Notes: generated from the letters alone by a model not told the origin. 64,000 nt of DNA from Clostridium ganghwense (GCF_026735165.1 NZ_JAPQES010000002.1:469567-533566), one strand, 5' to 3'. Counted from the stretch's first letter, positions 26,867 through 35,580 are shown. Numbers and translations are program-made.

Positions 26867-27049
26867 TTAATTTCTTATATCATAAGTTTCTTCCATTCTT
26901 TTTTGATTATCTGTATCATCTGTAATATAGGATGAAGTAAACGGAATTTTTTCTTCATTTAAAATAAACTTATCTTCTAATTTGAGGACATAATTACTTG
27001 GTAAATCTCCAAGATTTAATCCAATATTTTTATTTCGTCTTCTAGCCAT
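26867..27049 (-). CDS. 60-residue unassigned protein
   Basis: A short soluble protein with a basic start (MARRRNKN) and an acidic, polar C-terminal half (ITDDTDNQKRMEETYDIRN). GAGAGGTG lies just before the ATG, which supports expression. No family is recognised. It is divergent from the ArsR-family gene, whose promoter lies in the 190-base gap. Confidence 0.5.
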   Translation of the reverse strand: MARRRNKNIGLNLGDLPSNYVLKLEDKFILNEEKIPFTSSYITDDTDNQKRMEETYDIRN

Positions 27050-27153
27050 ACTTCACCTCTCCTCTCCTATTTAATTTTCCCTTTAGTACAAGTTTTATTC
27101 TGATAAAGATAAGCCATAATATATTTTTACCTTACATTAATACTTTGATTTAC

Positions 27154-27182
27154 TTGACAAAAAATTTATTAATACTTAAAAT
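27154..27182 (+). promoter_or_regulatory. Promoter for the ArsR-family gene
   Basis: Consensus TTGACA (27154-27159), a 17-base spacer and TAAAAT (27177-27182) form a good sigmaA promoter. I see no clear 12-2-12 operator over it. Confidence 0.65.
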
Positions 27183-27238
27183 TTATGTAATCGGATTTAA
27201 TATTATATATGTAAAACTAAAATCGAAAGGTGATTTCA

Positions 27239-27547
27239 TTGAATAAAGATGAATATAAGGAAAATTTAAAAAATTTAGCTGAAATTTTTAAAACAATAGG
27301 ACATCCTACAAGATTATGTATAGTCTGTAAACTACTATCAAAAAACTTAAATGTAACACAAATTCAGGACTGTTTAGAAATGCCTCAATCTACTGTTTCA
27401 CAGCATCTTGCAATTCTAAAATCAAAAGGTATTATTGAAGGCAACAGAAACGGTGTAGAAGTTATATATTCTCTAGTAAACGAGGATGTAAAAAAAATAA
27501 TATCTAGTATTCTTAACCCAGATGATCTTCTAAAATTCAACAAATAA
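27239..27547 (+). CDS. ArsR-family winged-helix regulator
   Basis: A 102-residue repressor of the ArsR/SmtB family. The HTH covers about residues 41-63 (VTQIQDCLEMPQSTVSQHLAIL) with a wing at about 70-85. The open frame begins at a GTG (27230) that lies within the Shine-Dalgarno itself; AAAGGTGAT a few bases before a TTG at 27239 makes that the likelier start. Three Cys (two in the TRLCIVCKLL helix, one in the recognition region) could sense metals or reactive sulfur, but the standard ELCVCDL metal box is absent. No efflux gene is adjacent, so its target is unknown. Confidence 0.85.
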   Translation: MNKDEYKENLKNLAEIFKTIGHPTRLCIVCKLLSKNLNVTQIQDCLEMPQSTVSQHLAILKSKGIIEGNRNGVEVIYSLVNEDVKKIISSILNPDDLLKFNK

Positions 27548-27564
27548 ATTCATAACTCTTAAAT

Positions 27565-27593
27565 AAAAAATGCCAACAAAATCAGCATTTTTT
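27565..27593. terminator. Bidirectional terminator between arsR-like gene and rnz
   Basis: AAAAAATGC (27565-27573) pairs with GCATTTTTT (27585-27593) around an 11-base loop. T-rich sequence on both sides makes it usable by both convergent genes. Confidence 0.75.
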
Positions 27594-27608
27594 ATTTTTT
27601 TCTATTTA

Positions 27609-28523
27609 TTAATCTTTTTCAAAGTTTAATTCTTTAATCATAAGCTCTTCTCCAATTTTTGAATTTGGAAATATTTCTTCAGCTTTATATAAAAACTCTT
27701 CTGGGTCTTTAATAGAAGGACTAAAATGAGTTAACCATAGTTCTTTAACATCTGCCTCTTTTGCAAGATATGCACACTCTGAAAAAAGCATATGATAATT
27801 TTCTTTAGCTTTTTCAAGATAATCATCATCACCATACATTCCTTCTCCTATAAACAAATCTGATTGTCTTATAAAATCTATTAACTTATCTACTGGTCTT
27901 GTATCTGTACAATAGCTTACTTTTATTCCTTTTCTTTCTTTTCCAAGGATCATTTCAGGAGTAAACATTTTATCTTCACACTGTACTGTTTCACCTTTTT
28001 GAAGTATTCTCCAAAATTCCCTTGGTATATTTTTACTTTCAGCTTTATTTTTATCAAACTTTCTATTTCGTTTAACTTCTATACTATAAGCCATACATTC
28101 TAAACTATGTTCAACAGGTACTGCACCTATATAATATTCTTTATCTTTATAATCTTTAAGCCCTTCATCTGAAACTTCGATTAAATTAAGTTTAAAAGGC
28201 AGCTCAGGAGTAATAACAGTAAGACCTTTTATTATTTCTTTTAGTCCTTTAGGTCCTATTATAGTTATAGGTTCTGTCCTTCCTGAATTTCCAATAGTGC
28301 TTAGAAGACCAGGCAGTCCTGCAGTATGATCAGCATGATAATGTGTAATACAAATTACATCAATAGCCTTAATTCCCCACTTTAATTTTTTTAACAAAAT
28401 TTGGGTACCTTCTCCACAATCTACAAGTAACAAGCTTCCTTTACAACTTACCAGCATAGAACTTAAATATCTATTAGGCATTGGCATCATTCCTCCTGAT
28501 GCCAGTAAACAAACTCTTATCAT
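27609..28523 (-). CDS. rnz: Ribonuclease Z
   Basis: A 304-residue zinc endonuclease of the metallo-beta-lactamase fold that trims tRNA 3' trailers. The HxHxDH motif is at residues 61-66 (HYHADH), with the upstream DCGEG segment and later ligands in VEHS, SYCTDTRP and LTHFSP. As both tRNAs in this window encode CCA, RNase Z is expected to act mainly on other precursors. GAGGTAAGGA precedes the ATG. Monocistronic. Confidence 0.92.
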   Translation of the reverse strand: MIRVCLLASGGMMPMPNRYLSSMLVSCKGSLLLVDCGEGTQILLKKLKWGIKAIDVICITHYHADHTAGLPGLLSTIGNSGRTEPITIIGPKGLKEIIKGLTVITPELPFKLNLIEVSDEGLKDYKDKEYYIGAVPVEHSLECMAYSIEVKRNRKFDKNKAESKNIPREFWRILQKGETVQCEDKMFTPEMILGKERKGIKVSYCTDTRPVDKLIDFIRQSDLFIGEGMYGDDDYLEKAKENYHMLFSECAYLAKEADVKELWLTHFSPSIKDPEEFLYKAEEIFPNSKIGEELMIKELNFEKD

Positions 28524-28737
28524 ATTCCTTACCTCTTTCAGTTAATTTCAATTTTTTATTATATCACTATTTTAATTTTTAGTTATTATTTCTGTAATAG
28601 TTTCAACTTTTAAAAAACAAAATATATAGTAATAATTGAAAAACTATAATTTATTTTAAACATGGTAATAACATGTATATTATACTTAAATGGATGTATA
28701 ATTTAAATATAATATATAAAGTAAAGGTGGCATCATT

Positions 28738-29211
28738 ATGGGAAACAAAAAAATTCTTGTGGTTTTTTACTCTAGATCTGGAATAACAAAAAAAGTTGCC
28801 CACGAAATAAAAGATACTGTAAAATGTGATATTGAAGAAATCCACGATAAAACAAATAGATCTGGAATTATAGGATTCTTAAAATCAGGATATCAAGCAG
28901 CAAAAGGTAGAACAACAGATATAACTCCACCTAAAATATCTCCTTCAAATTATGATCTTGTAGTACTTGCTACTCCTGTTTGGGCATCCCACACTTCTTG
29001 CGCAATAAGAACATACATTAACTCTTTTAAAGATAACTTTAAACAAGTTGCCTTTGTAGCTACTCAAGGTGGTGAAGGAAAATTTAAAGTTTTTGAAGAT
29101 TTAAAATCAGCATGCAAAAAAAAGCCAGTATGCACTCTTGGAATTACAAGTAAAGATATGAAGTCAGAAAAATACAAAGAAAAGATAAAAAACTTTGTTG
29201 AAGAATTTTAA
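28738..29211 (+). CDS. Flavodoxin-family FMN protein
   Basis: A 157-residue flavodoxin-like protein. The FMN-phosphate loop YSRSGITKKVA is at residues 11-21, followed by ATPVWASHT and TQGGEG loops that flank the isoalloxazine ring. The WAS/TQGG arrangement is that of the flavodoxin/NADPH-quinone-reductase-like group rather than of short-chain electron-carrier flavodoxins. Partner reductase unknown. AAAGGTGG precedes the ATG. The 213-base upstream gap contains the inverted repeat ACATG-N7-CATGT (28660-28676), a possible operator. Confidence 0.85.
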   Translation: MGNKKILVVFYSRSGITKKVAHEIKDTVKCDIEEIHDKTNRSGIIGFLKSGYQAAKGRTTDITPPKISPSNYDLVVLATPVWASHTSCAIRTYINSFKDNFKQVAFVATQGGEGKFKVFEDLKSACKKKPVCTLGITSKDMKSEKYKEKIKNFVEEF

Positions 29212-29234
29212 AATTAAATTTATACAGCATAAAT

Positions 29235-29275
29235 AACTTTTGAGCCTATATCAATTGGATATAAGCTCAAAAGTT
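29235..29275. terminator. Long hairpin after the flavodoxin gene, overlapping the next gene's end
   Basis: Arms 29235-29245 and 29265-29275 pair perfectly and are extended by TATATC/GATATA with one mismatch. The right half lies inside the last codons of the convergent gene at 29251, so the coding end doubles as a terminator arm. Confidence 0.7.
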
Positions 29276-29694
29276 GTATTTAATTCAAAATCCAAACTAT
29301 TCAATAATGCATCTGTATTGCCTTTAAATGTAAAACAAACTAATCTATTTTCATTTTCGAAAATCATTAGAAATGGGTCTTCCTGTTCAGGAAATATAAT
29401 AATGACTTCATCTACAAATGCATTTAGCCATCTCCCTTGTATTTTTACAGGAGATTCTAAAGGAATTTTAATAGCATATCCATTACTGGGAACAGGATCA
29501 AATTTACCATATACACCTTCTATTCCTTCAAGATAATTTACAGCCAACTTCTGAATCTCAGAGGTTGATTGGACCACCTTTACCACCTTATCCTGATTTA
29601 TGCTAAAGATTTCAATGTGTCTATATCCTTGAGCGTAAATATTTGTAGAAGATAAAAGTACAATAACCAAAGTTACTACTGCTCTTTTAATCAT
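29251..29694 (-). CDS. Exported unassigned protein
   Basis: A 147-residue protein with a signal peptide (about 1-22, ending NIYA). The secreted domain has conserved-looking segments (EGVYGKFDPVPSNGYAIKI, GRWLNAFVDEVIIIFPEQE, LMIFENENRLVCF). I have a sense of related exported proteins in clostridia but cannot name a family. The frame opens at a GTG at 29703; the SD GAGGTGAT (29706-29699) favours the ATG at 29694. The gene upstream (29731) encodes a membrane-anchored protein and may be cotranscribed. Confidence 0.65.
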   Translation of the reverse strand: MIKRAVVTLVIVLLSSTNIYAQGYRHIEIFSINQDKVVKVVQSTSEIQKLAVNYLEGIEGVYGKFDPVPSNGYAIKIPLESPVKIQGRWLNAFVDEVIIIFPEQEDPFLMIFENENRLVCFTFKGNTDALLNSLDFELNTTFELISN

Positions 29695-29730
29695 TAGCAT
29701 CACCTCATTATTACTATTCCCAAAAGAGTA

Positions 29731-30354
29731 CTAACTATCATTATTCAATTGTAAATCATTTATTTTGTTACCCAAATTTATTATTCTATCTTCTATCTCT
29801 TTAATTTTTGCAGCATATTCATCACAACTGCCTTCCACTTTTGTTAAGCTTTCATAATATTCTATATAATCTTTATAAAAATATGTCAATAAATTATAAG
29901 CTTTTAAAAATTTTTCTGGAGGATTAGTTAACTTCGTCATACCTTGATCTATATTATTCTTAGCACTCTTTATTTCTACCATATCCTTGCTGTTAATTAA
30001 TTCTTTTATTCTATTATCCAGTATATTCTTAGCTTTTTTATTTCCGTCCGTAATTTTTTCTATATCTTTAGCATAATTTTGTAATTCTTCATTAATGTTA
30101 ATCATCCCATCATAAATTTTTACATAAACATCATAAAAATCTGAGTAATATTTTTTCTCATCCATCTGTGAGATTTTTGGCTGAAATTCTACTTGTTTTT
30201 TCACTTTATATTCTGCCTCTTGTAATTTAGAATTACTATTTTTTAAATTCTTTAATGTACCACTTACTCTAACAAAAATGGATGTTATAAAAAATATACT
30301 ACCTATAGCCAACAAAACATTTTTCATAGTCTTATACTTATTAAATTTATTCAT
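29731..30354 (-). CDS. Membrane-anchored coiled-coil protein, unassigned
   Basis: A 207-residue protein with one N-terminal transmembrane helix (about 11-30) and a long helical, charged region with heptad-like spacing (about 35-205). No enzymatic motif is present. GGTGGATGAGG precedes the ATG. It lies 36 bases upstream of the exported protein gene and probably forms a two-gene unit with it. Confidence 0.6.
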   Translation of the reverse strand: MNKFNKYKTMKNVLLAIGSIFFITSIFVRVSGTLKNLKNSNSKLQEAEYKVKKQVEFQPKISQMDEKKYYSDFYDVYVKIYDGMININEELQNYAKDIEKITDGNKKAKNILDNRIKELINSKDMVEIKSAKNNIDQGMTKLTNPPEKFLKAYNLLTYFYKDYIEYYESLTKVEGSCDEYAAKIKEIEDRIINLGNKINDLQLNNDS

Positions 30355-30404
30355 ACTTTTACCTCATCCACCTCTTTAGTTTTCATTATTCTACACTAAC
30401 CCCT

Positions 30405-30446
30405 ATAAAAAGCACACTATATTCTAAAGTATATAGTGTGCTTTTT
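30405..30446 (-). terminator. Terminator after the deoxynucleoside kinase gene
   Basis: A 15-base stem (30407-30421 with 30432-30446) closes a 10-base loop, with A and T runs at the base. It lies just past the stop at 30449. Confidence 0.85.
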
Positions 30447-30448
30447 CC

Positions 30449-31114
30449 CTAAATATTGCTTTCTATCTCTTTTAATTTGTTATAAATTAAATTAAATATG
30501 TATTCTTTATCTTGTGGATTATTTTGAAAATCCATATTATCTACATTTATTTTTAATATTGGTGAAATATTATAACTGTTAAAATACTCACTGTAATGAT
30601 TATTTAATCTTTGCCAATAATCTCTTTCAACTATTTTCTCATAGTCTCTTCCTCTTTTATTAATCTTTTTTATAGCTTCATCCACAGAAGTTTCTAAATA
30701 TATCATAAGTTTTGGAGCATGGCAGTGTTCAATCATGTTTTCAAATAAATCAACATACAATCCGTACTCTTCTTTACTCATTTCTCCACTTTCCATAAGC
30801 ATTTTTGCAAAAATCAAATCTCCATATATGCTTCTATCTAATATAGCATTATTCATTTTTGCAGCTTCCTTTATCATTCTAAATCTGTTATTAAGGAAGA
30901 ATATTTGAAGAGAAAAACTATATCTTTCTCTATCATAATAGAACTTGTCCAATATAGGATTGTCCACAACTGGCTCCAAAAAAGCTTTATAACCTAACTC
31001 TTCAACTAACATATTCATTAAAGTTGTCTTACCAACTCCTACAACTCCATCTACTACAATCACGTTCCAGCATCCCTTTCTATTAATTTTCTTTAGTATA
31101 TCTTTGTAATTCAT
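30449..31114 (-). CDS. Deoxynucleoside kinase (dGK/dAK family)
   Basis: A 221-residue salvage kinase of the deoxynucleoside kinase family, making dNMP from deoxynucleosides. The P-loop GVVGVGKTT lies at residues 23-31. A conserved EPVVDNP segment (about 43-49) contains the catalytic Glu, and the DRSIYGD motif (about 94-100) and a LID-type RGRDYEK segment follow. The sequence cannot distinguish dGuo, dAdo and dCyd preference. The SD AAGGAG precedes the ATG. Confidence 0.88.
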   Translation of the reverse strand: MNYKDILKKINRKGCWNVIVVDGVVGVGKTTLMNMLVEELGYKAFLEPVVDNPILDKFYYDRERYSFSLQIFFLNNRFRMIKEAAKMNNAILDRSIYGDLIFAKMLMESGEMSKEEYGLYVDLFENMIEHCHAPKLMIYLETSVDEAIKKINKRGRDYEKIVERDYWQRLNNHYSEYFNSYNISPILKINVDNMDFQNNPQDKEYIFNLIYNKLKEIESNI

Positions 31115-31201
31115 TACATTACTCCTTAGTTTACTCTTTGTATTAATATGTACTCAATTATTATATCATAATTTCATCTTTAAAATTAAACAATTTGCAT
31201 A

Positions 31202-31232
31202 AATTAAAACACCCATTAACGAGTGTTTTAAT
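31202..31232 (-). terminator. Terminator after the five-gene kinase-transporter operon
   Basis: TTAAAACAC (31204-31212) pairs with GTGTTTTAA (31223-31231) around a 10-base loop. It lies just past the stop of the NhaC-family gene. Confidence 0.7.
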
Positions 31233-31247
31233 TTATATTATTGAATA

Positions 31248-32564
31248 TTATTTACCTGTATTTGCATTTATTTTCTTTGCTCTAGATGGAGCAATTATTA
31301 TTACTGCAATTGCACAAACAAGCATTAAATATGGATAGAAGTTATATTTCATGATTGCAAAAGGAGATATTGCAGCAAGTCCTGATGCAGCTAATAATTG
31401 CCCACTATAAGGTATCATTCCCTGGAATGCACATGAGAAAGTATCCAATAAGCTAGCTGATCTCTTAGGTTCAATATCATATTCATCAGCTATGTCTTTT
31501 GCTAAAGGTCCTGTCATTATGATAGCAATAGTATTATTTGCCACACAGATATCAACTAAACTAACCAAGAAAGCTATTCCAAATTCAGCTCCCCTTTTAC
31601 TTTTAATTCTTGAACCAACAAAGTCTATCAAGAAATCAATTCCACCATTTAATTTTATAATTTCAACTAATCCACCTATTAATATAGCAATCATAGCTAA
31701 ATCTTCCATACCCATCATTCCTTTAGATGCTGATGCTATAAATCCAAAGAAGTCAAAGTCTCCATATGCCATACCAACTATACCTGCAAAAATTGTTCCA
31801 CCTACTAAAACTGCCATAACATTCATTCCTGCTATAGCTGCAATTAATACTGCAAGATATGGTAAAACCTTTACAATATTATAAGGATGCTCAGTTGCTG
31901 CTACACTAGGCCCTCCAGATGTTACAACAGCAAGAATTATTGCAGTTACTATTGCTGCTGGTAAAACTATTTTAAAGTTAGCCTTAAATTTATCTTTCAT
32001 TTCACACCCTTGAGTTCTAGCTGCTGATATTGTAGTATCTGAAATCATTGATAAGTTATCACCAAACATAGCTCCACCTACAACAGCTGCAACGCATATT
32101 CCCATTGCAATACCTGTTTGCTGTGAAATTCCCGCTGCTATTGGAGTTAAAGCAACTATAGTCCCCATTGATGTTCCTATGGAAATAGATATAAAACACC
32201 CAATAATAAATACTCCAGCCATTAAAATATTTTGTGGTAAAATTGTTAAGCCCAAATTAACTGTTGAATCTACTGCTCCCATATCTCTTGCAACACCTGC
32301 AAAAGCACCTGCTAAAATAAATATTATACACATTAAGATAATATTGGGCTCTCCTCCGCCTTCACAAAACAAGTCAACTTTTTCCTCAAGCTTTAACTTC
32401 TTGTTCATAACTAACGCTGCTATACCAGCAATTACAAAGGCAAGGTTAACTGGCATTGCATAAAAATCCTTCTTTATTAGACCTGAACCAATGAATAGTA
32501 GTAAAAACAATACCAATGGAAGTAAAGCTTTTGGGTTACCCTTGTACTTCTTTTGATTTGACAT
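31248..32564 (-). CDS. NhaC-superfamily transporter, candidate methionine carrier
   Basis: A 438-residue polytopic protein with about 11 membrane segments. It belongs to the NhaC/Na+-H+ antiporter superfamily (GTSMGTIVALTPIA, FGDNLSMISDTTISAARTQGC, CVANNTIAIIMTGPLAK). Members include true antiporters and amino-acid carriers such as the proposed methionine transporter MetT. It is the last gene of the operon and follows a PLP gamma-lyase, so an amino-acid (methionine or homocysteine) or keto-acid substrate is more likely than pH homeostasis; this is inference. AGGGAGG precedes the ATG, 67 bases after the gamma-lyase stop. Confidence 0.82.
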   Translation of the reverse strand: MSNQKKYKGNPKALLPLVLFLLLFIGSGLIKKDFYAMPVNLAFVIAGIAALVMNKKLKLEEKVDLFCEGGGEPNIILMCIIFILAGAFAGVARDMGAVDSTVNLGLTILPQNILMAGVFIIGCFISISIGTSMGTIVALTPIAAGISQQTGIAMGICVAAVVGGAMFGDNLSMISDTTISAARTQGCEMKDKFKANFKIVLPAAIVTAIILAVVTSGGPSVAATEHPYNIVKVLPYLAVLIAAIAGMNVMAVLVGGTIFAGIVGMAYGDFDFFGFIASASKGMMGMEDLAMIAILIGGLVEIIKLNGGIDFLIDFVGSRIKSKRGAEFGIAFLVSLVDICVANNTIAIIMTGPLAKDIADEYDIEPKRSASLLDTFSCAFQGMIPYSGQLLAASGLAAISPFAIMKYNFYPYLMLVCAIAVIIIAPSRAKKINANTGK

Positions 32565-32631
32565 GAAATTTCCTCCCTATATAATTAATAAATTATTTAT
32601 TATTATTAATTCATAGTTAAACATCTAATTT

Positions 32632-33819
32632 TTACATTTTAGCAAAAGCCTGCTCTAAATCTGCTATAATATCCTCAGTATTTTCTATACCTACTGAAAG
32701 TCTTATTAATCCATCAGTTATACCGCTGGCTCTTCTTTCTTCTAGTGGTAAAGATTTATGAGTCATAGAAGCTGGATGCTCTATAAGTGTTCCTACATCA
32801 CCAAGACTTACTGCAAGTTCTATCATTTCTAAGTTGTCACATAGTTCTCTAGCTTTATCTAAGCCTCTCTTAACTTCAAATGAGATTAATGCTCCAAAGC
32901 CTTTCATTTGTTTTTTAGCTAATTCATGTTGTGGGAAAGATTTAAGTCCAGGATAAAAAACTTTTTCTACTTTTGGATGAGATTCTAAATATTCAGCAAC
33001 CTTCATTGCATTTTTTATATGCTGCTCCATTCTTAAAGGAAGAGTTTGAATTCCACGTTTAACTAGGAAACATGTAAAAGGTGAAACCAAGGCTCCAATT
33101 TTAGTTACTCCTTCATGCAAACCTTTTGTAATAAATCCCTTAGATCCGACAACAGCCCCTGCTATGCAGTCTCCATGACCATTTAAATATTTAGTTGCAC
33201 TGTGAACAACAATATCCGCTCCTAACTTAAGAGGTTTTTGCAGATACGGTGTCATGAATGTATTATCAACTACTAAAGTTAAGTTATGTGCTTTACAAAA
33301 TTGTGATACTTTTCTTATATCTGTTATTCTTAGTGTAGGATTTGCTGGAGTTTCTACATGCACTACTTTTGTATTAGATTTCAAAGCTTTTCCAATCTCT
33401 TCAATTTTTGAAGTATCTACATAAGTTACATCAATGCCAAAAGGTCTTAACATCTTATCAAATAATCCATATGTTCCTCCATAAACTACATCTCCACAAA
33501 TTACATGGTCTCCAGCCTTAAGAAGAGCCATATGTGCATTTGCTATAGCTGCCATTCCTGATGCAAATACTTTACAAGCTTCTCCACCTTCAAGTGCAGC
33601 TATTTTCTCTTCAAGTTCTATCTCAGTAGGACTATGATCTCTCCCATAAAGATAGCCAAACTTTTCTCCTGTAAATATTTTTCCTGCCTCTTCCGTACTT
33701 TCATAAGCATAAGTTGATGTTTGGTATATAGGCGATACTAATGCTCCTGTTGCTGTACATGGTTCACACCCCACATGAACTGCTTTTGTATTCATTCCCC
33801 ATTTTTCTATATTTGCCAT
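32632..33819 (-). CDS. Transsulfuration-family PLP gamma-lyase (methionine/cystathionine type)
   Basis: A 395-residue fold-type I PLP enzyme of the Cys/Met metabolism family. The PLP lysine is Lys210 (SATKYLNGHGD), with Asp185 (VDNTF) under the pyridine ring and Tyr58/Arg60 contacting phosphate of the partner subunit. Many methionine gamma-lyases have YGCT at the active-site loop (Cys116 in Pseudomonas); here the sequence is YGGT (Gly115). The usual SRxxNPT loop reads GRDHSPT. So the reaction (release of methanethiol, H2S or cysteine) is uncertain. The frame reaches 33870, but AAGGGGGA before the ATG at 33819 sets the start. It follows the dehydrogenase gene by 20 bases. Confidence 0.85.
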   Translation of the reverse strand: MANIEKWGMNTKAVHVGCEPCTATGALVSPIYQTSTYAYESTEEAGKIFTGEKFGYLYGRDHSPTEIELEEKIAALEGGEACKVFASGMAAIANAHMALLKAGDHVICGDVVYGGTYGLFDKMLRPFGIDVTYVDTSKIEEIGKALKSNTKVVHVETPANPTLRITDIRKVSQFCKAHNLTLVVDNTFMTPYLQKPLKLGADIVVHSATKYLNGHGDCIAGAVVGSKGFITKGLHEGVTKIGALVSPFTCFLVKRGIQTLPLRMEQHIKNAMKVAEYLESHPKVEKVFYPGLKSFPQHELAKKQMKGFGALISFEVKRGLDKARELCDNLEMIELAVSLGDVGTLIEHPASMTHKSLPLEERRASGITDGLIRLSVGIENTEDIIADLEQAFAKM

Positions 33820-33838
33820 TTTGTAATCCCCCTTAGCT

Positions 33839-34870
33839 TTATCTATATTCATATAGTAATTTTTCATCATTTATAAATCTTTTCACATCTTCAACTATCA
33901 TGATCGTATGATTATCTATTGCATCATAAGTTGCTCCTGCTAAATGAGGTGTAATAACTATATTATCAAGTTCTATTACAAAAGGATGATTTTTATATAT
34001 AGGTTCTGATGCAAATACATCTAGTGCAGCTCCTGCTATTTTTTCTTCTCTTAAAGCCTCTATTAAAGCTTCTTCATCAACAATTGCTCCTCTTGATGTA
34101 TTTATAAAATATGCTGTTTTTTTCATTTTCTCAAATTCATCTTTTCCTATAAGTCCTCTTGTACTCTCATCTACTTTACAGTGACAACTTATAAAATCAG
34201 ACTCTCTAAAAAGCTTATCTAAAGAAACCTTTTCTTGAACATTATCATTTATCTCTACACTAGATAATAATGGATCATATACATATATCTTCATTCCAAA
34301 AGCTCTAGCAATATTTGCTACTTTTTTTCCTATACTTCCATATCCAATTAGCCCCAAAATATGTCCTTTAAGCTGTATTCCCTTAAACAATACATAAGGT
34401 GTTCCTGCTCCCAAAGCCCAAGTTACATCTTCTTTTAAACCTTCTTTAATCTCATTTTTAACTTTTTTATTTTCTAAGTGCATTCCATCTTTAAGACTCT
34501 TATATGCCATGGGAATTTTTCTTGATATGCTTAACATAGAAGCTATTGTAAATTCAGCTGTGCAATCCGAATTTCTTCCTGGTGTATATATAACTGGTAT
34601 ACTTCTCTCTTTAGCTGCTTTTATATCTATATTAACTGGATTAGCTCTTGTACAAGCAATTAATTTTAAGTCTTTACACTCATCAATTACTTTTTTTGTT
34701 ATTGGATCATAACTTGTTATCAATATATCCTTTCCTTTTAAGAGCTGAATCATATCATCTTCTTCAAGCTTTCTAAGCTCCTTCCCCCAACCAGCAATAG
34801 TAATTTCACCAAATTCATACAATTCCTTTAATAACTCTTGATTTATTTCAGCAGTTACTAATATTTTCAA
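33839..34870 (-). CDS. D-2-hydroxyacid dehydrogenase (YoaD/SerA-like)
   Basis: A 343-residue NAD-dependent dehydrogenase of the D-isomer 2-hydroxyacid family. The nucleotide-binding motif is GLIGYGSIGKKVA. Catalytic Arg (NTSRGAIVDE), Glu (FASEP) and His (TPHLAG) are in order. No ACT regulatory domain follows, unlike in SerA. The frame opens at 34924 inside the aldolase end; GGGAG six bases before a TTG at 34870 gives the standard beginning LKILVTAEI, so the start is taken there. Together with the FGGY kinase two genes upstream it recalls the Bacillus yoaD-yoaC pair, whose operon is under S-box control. The substrate is unknown. Confidence 0.88.
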   Translation of the reverse strand: MKILVTAEINQELLKELYEFGEITIAGWGKELRKLEEDDMIQLLKGKDILITSYDPITKKVIDECKDLKLIACTRANPVNIDIKAAKERSIPVIYTPGRNSDCTAEFTIASMLSISRKIPMAYKSLKDGMHLENKKVKNEIKEGLKEDVTWALGAGTPYVLFKGIQLKGHILGLIGYGSIGKKVANIARAFGMKIYVYDPLLSSVEINDNVQEKVSLDKLFRESDFISCHCKVDESTRGLIGKDEFEKMKKTAYFINTSRGAIVDEEALIEALREEKIAGAALDVFASEPIYKNHPFVIELDNIVITPHLAGATYDAIDNHTIMIVEDVKRFINDEKLLYEYR

Positions 34871-34913
34871 TACATTCTCCCTTCTTATTTGTATTGTTTT
34901 TGTATTTATTAAA

Positions 34914-35558
34914 TTATTTTCCATATGAATTCAAAAAAAAGTCTCTCATAAAATTAACATCTTTATCATCTAAAGCTACTGGATTTCCTATAGATTTTGC
35001 TAAACAATAAGATTTAAGTGAAACTTCTACTACGTTTGTAATTTTAAATGCATCTTTTAAATCTTTGCCTACACAAACTCCTCCATGATTTGCAAGTAAA
35101 ACTGCCATTCTATCACCTAATGCTTCTGCACAATTACTTGCAAGCTCTTGTGAACCTGGAAGTCCATATTTAGCTGTTTTTATTCCTCCACCAACTATTT
35201 GAGCCATTTCATCCAATACTGCAGGTACATCTGTTCTTGTAGCTGCTACTGCACAAGTATAAATAGAATGTGTATGAATTACAGCATTTACATCTTCTCT
35301 CTTTTTATAAATTCCTAAATGAAGACCTGCTTCTATAGAAGGTTTTTTACCTGATACTAGCTTGCCATCCATATCTACTAAAGACATCATTTCTGGAGTA
35401 ATTTTCTCATAATCTACCCCACTTGGTGTTATAACTATGTATTTCCCATCTGCAGTTCTTACACTAAGGTTTCCCCATGTTCCTACAGTTAAACCACTGT
35501 TTAACATTGTTTTTCCAGCTTCAATTACCATTCGTTTTTCTTCCATATAATTATTCAT
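34914..35558 (-). CDS. Class II aldolase (FucA/AraD/MtnB-like)
   Basis: A 214-residue zinc aldolase of the class II aldolase/adducin family. Zinc ligands are His95 and His97 (HTHSIY) and His158 (ANHGG), with the catalytic Glu76 (SIEAGLH). Relatives cleave ketose-1-phosphates to DHAP and an aldehyde, epimerise ribulose-5-phosphate or dehydrate methylthioribulose-1-phosphate. The kinase gene directly upstream (22 bases) fits a kinase-then-aldolase sequence. GAGGTGAT precedes the ATG. The sugar is not predictable from the sequence. Confidence 0.88.
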   Translation of the reverse strand: MNNYMEEKRMVIEAGKTMLNSGLTVGTWGNLSVRTADGKYIVITPSGVDYEKITPEMMSLVDMDGKLVSGKKPSIEAGLHLGIYKKREDVNAVIHTHSIYTCAVAATRTDVPAVLDEMAQIVGGGIKTAKYGLPGSQELASNCAEALGDRMAVLLANHGGVCVGKDLKDAFKITNVVEVSLKSYCLAKSIGNPVALDDKDVNFMRDFFLNSYGK

Positions 35559-35580
35559 AAAATCACCTCATAATATATTT

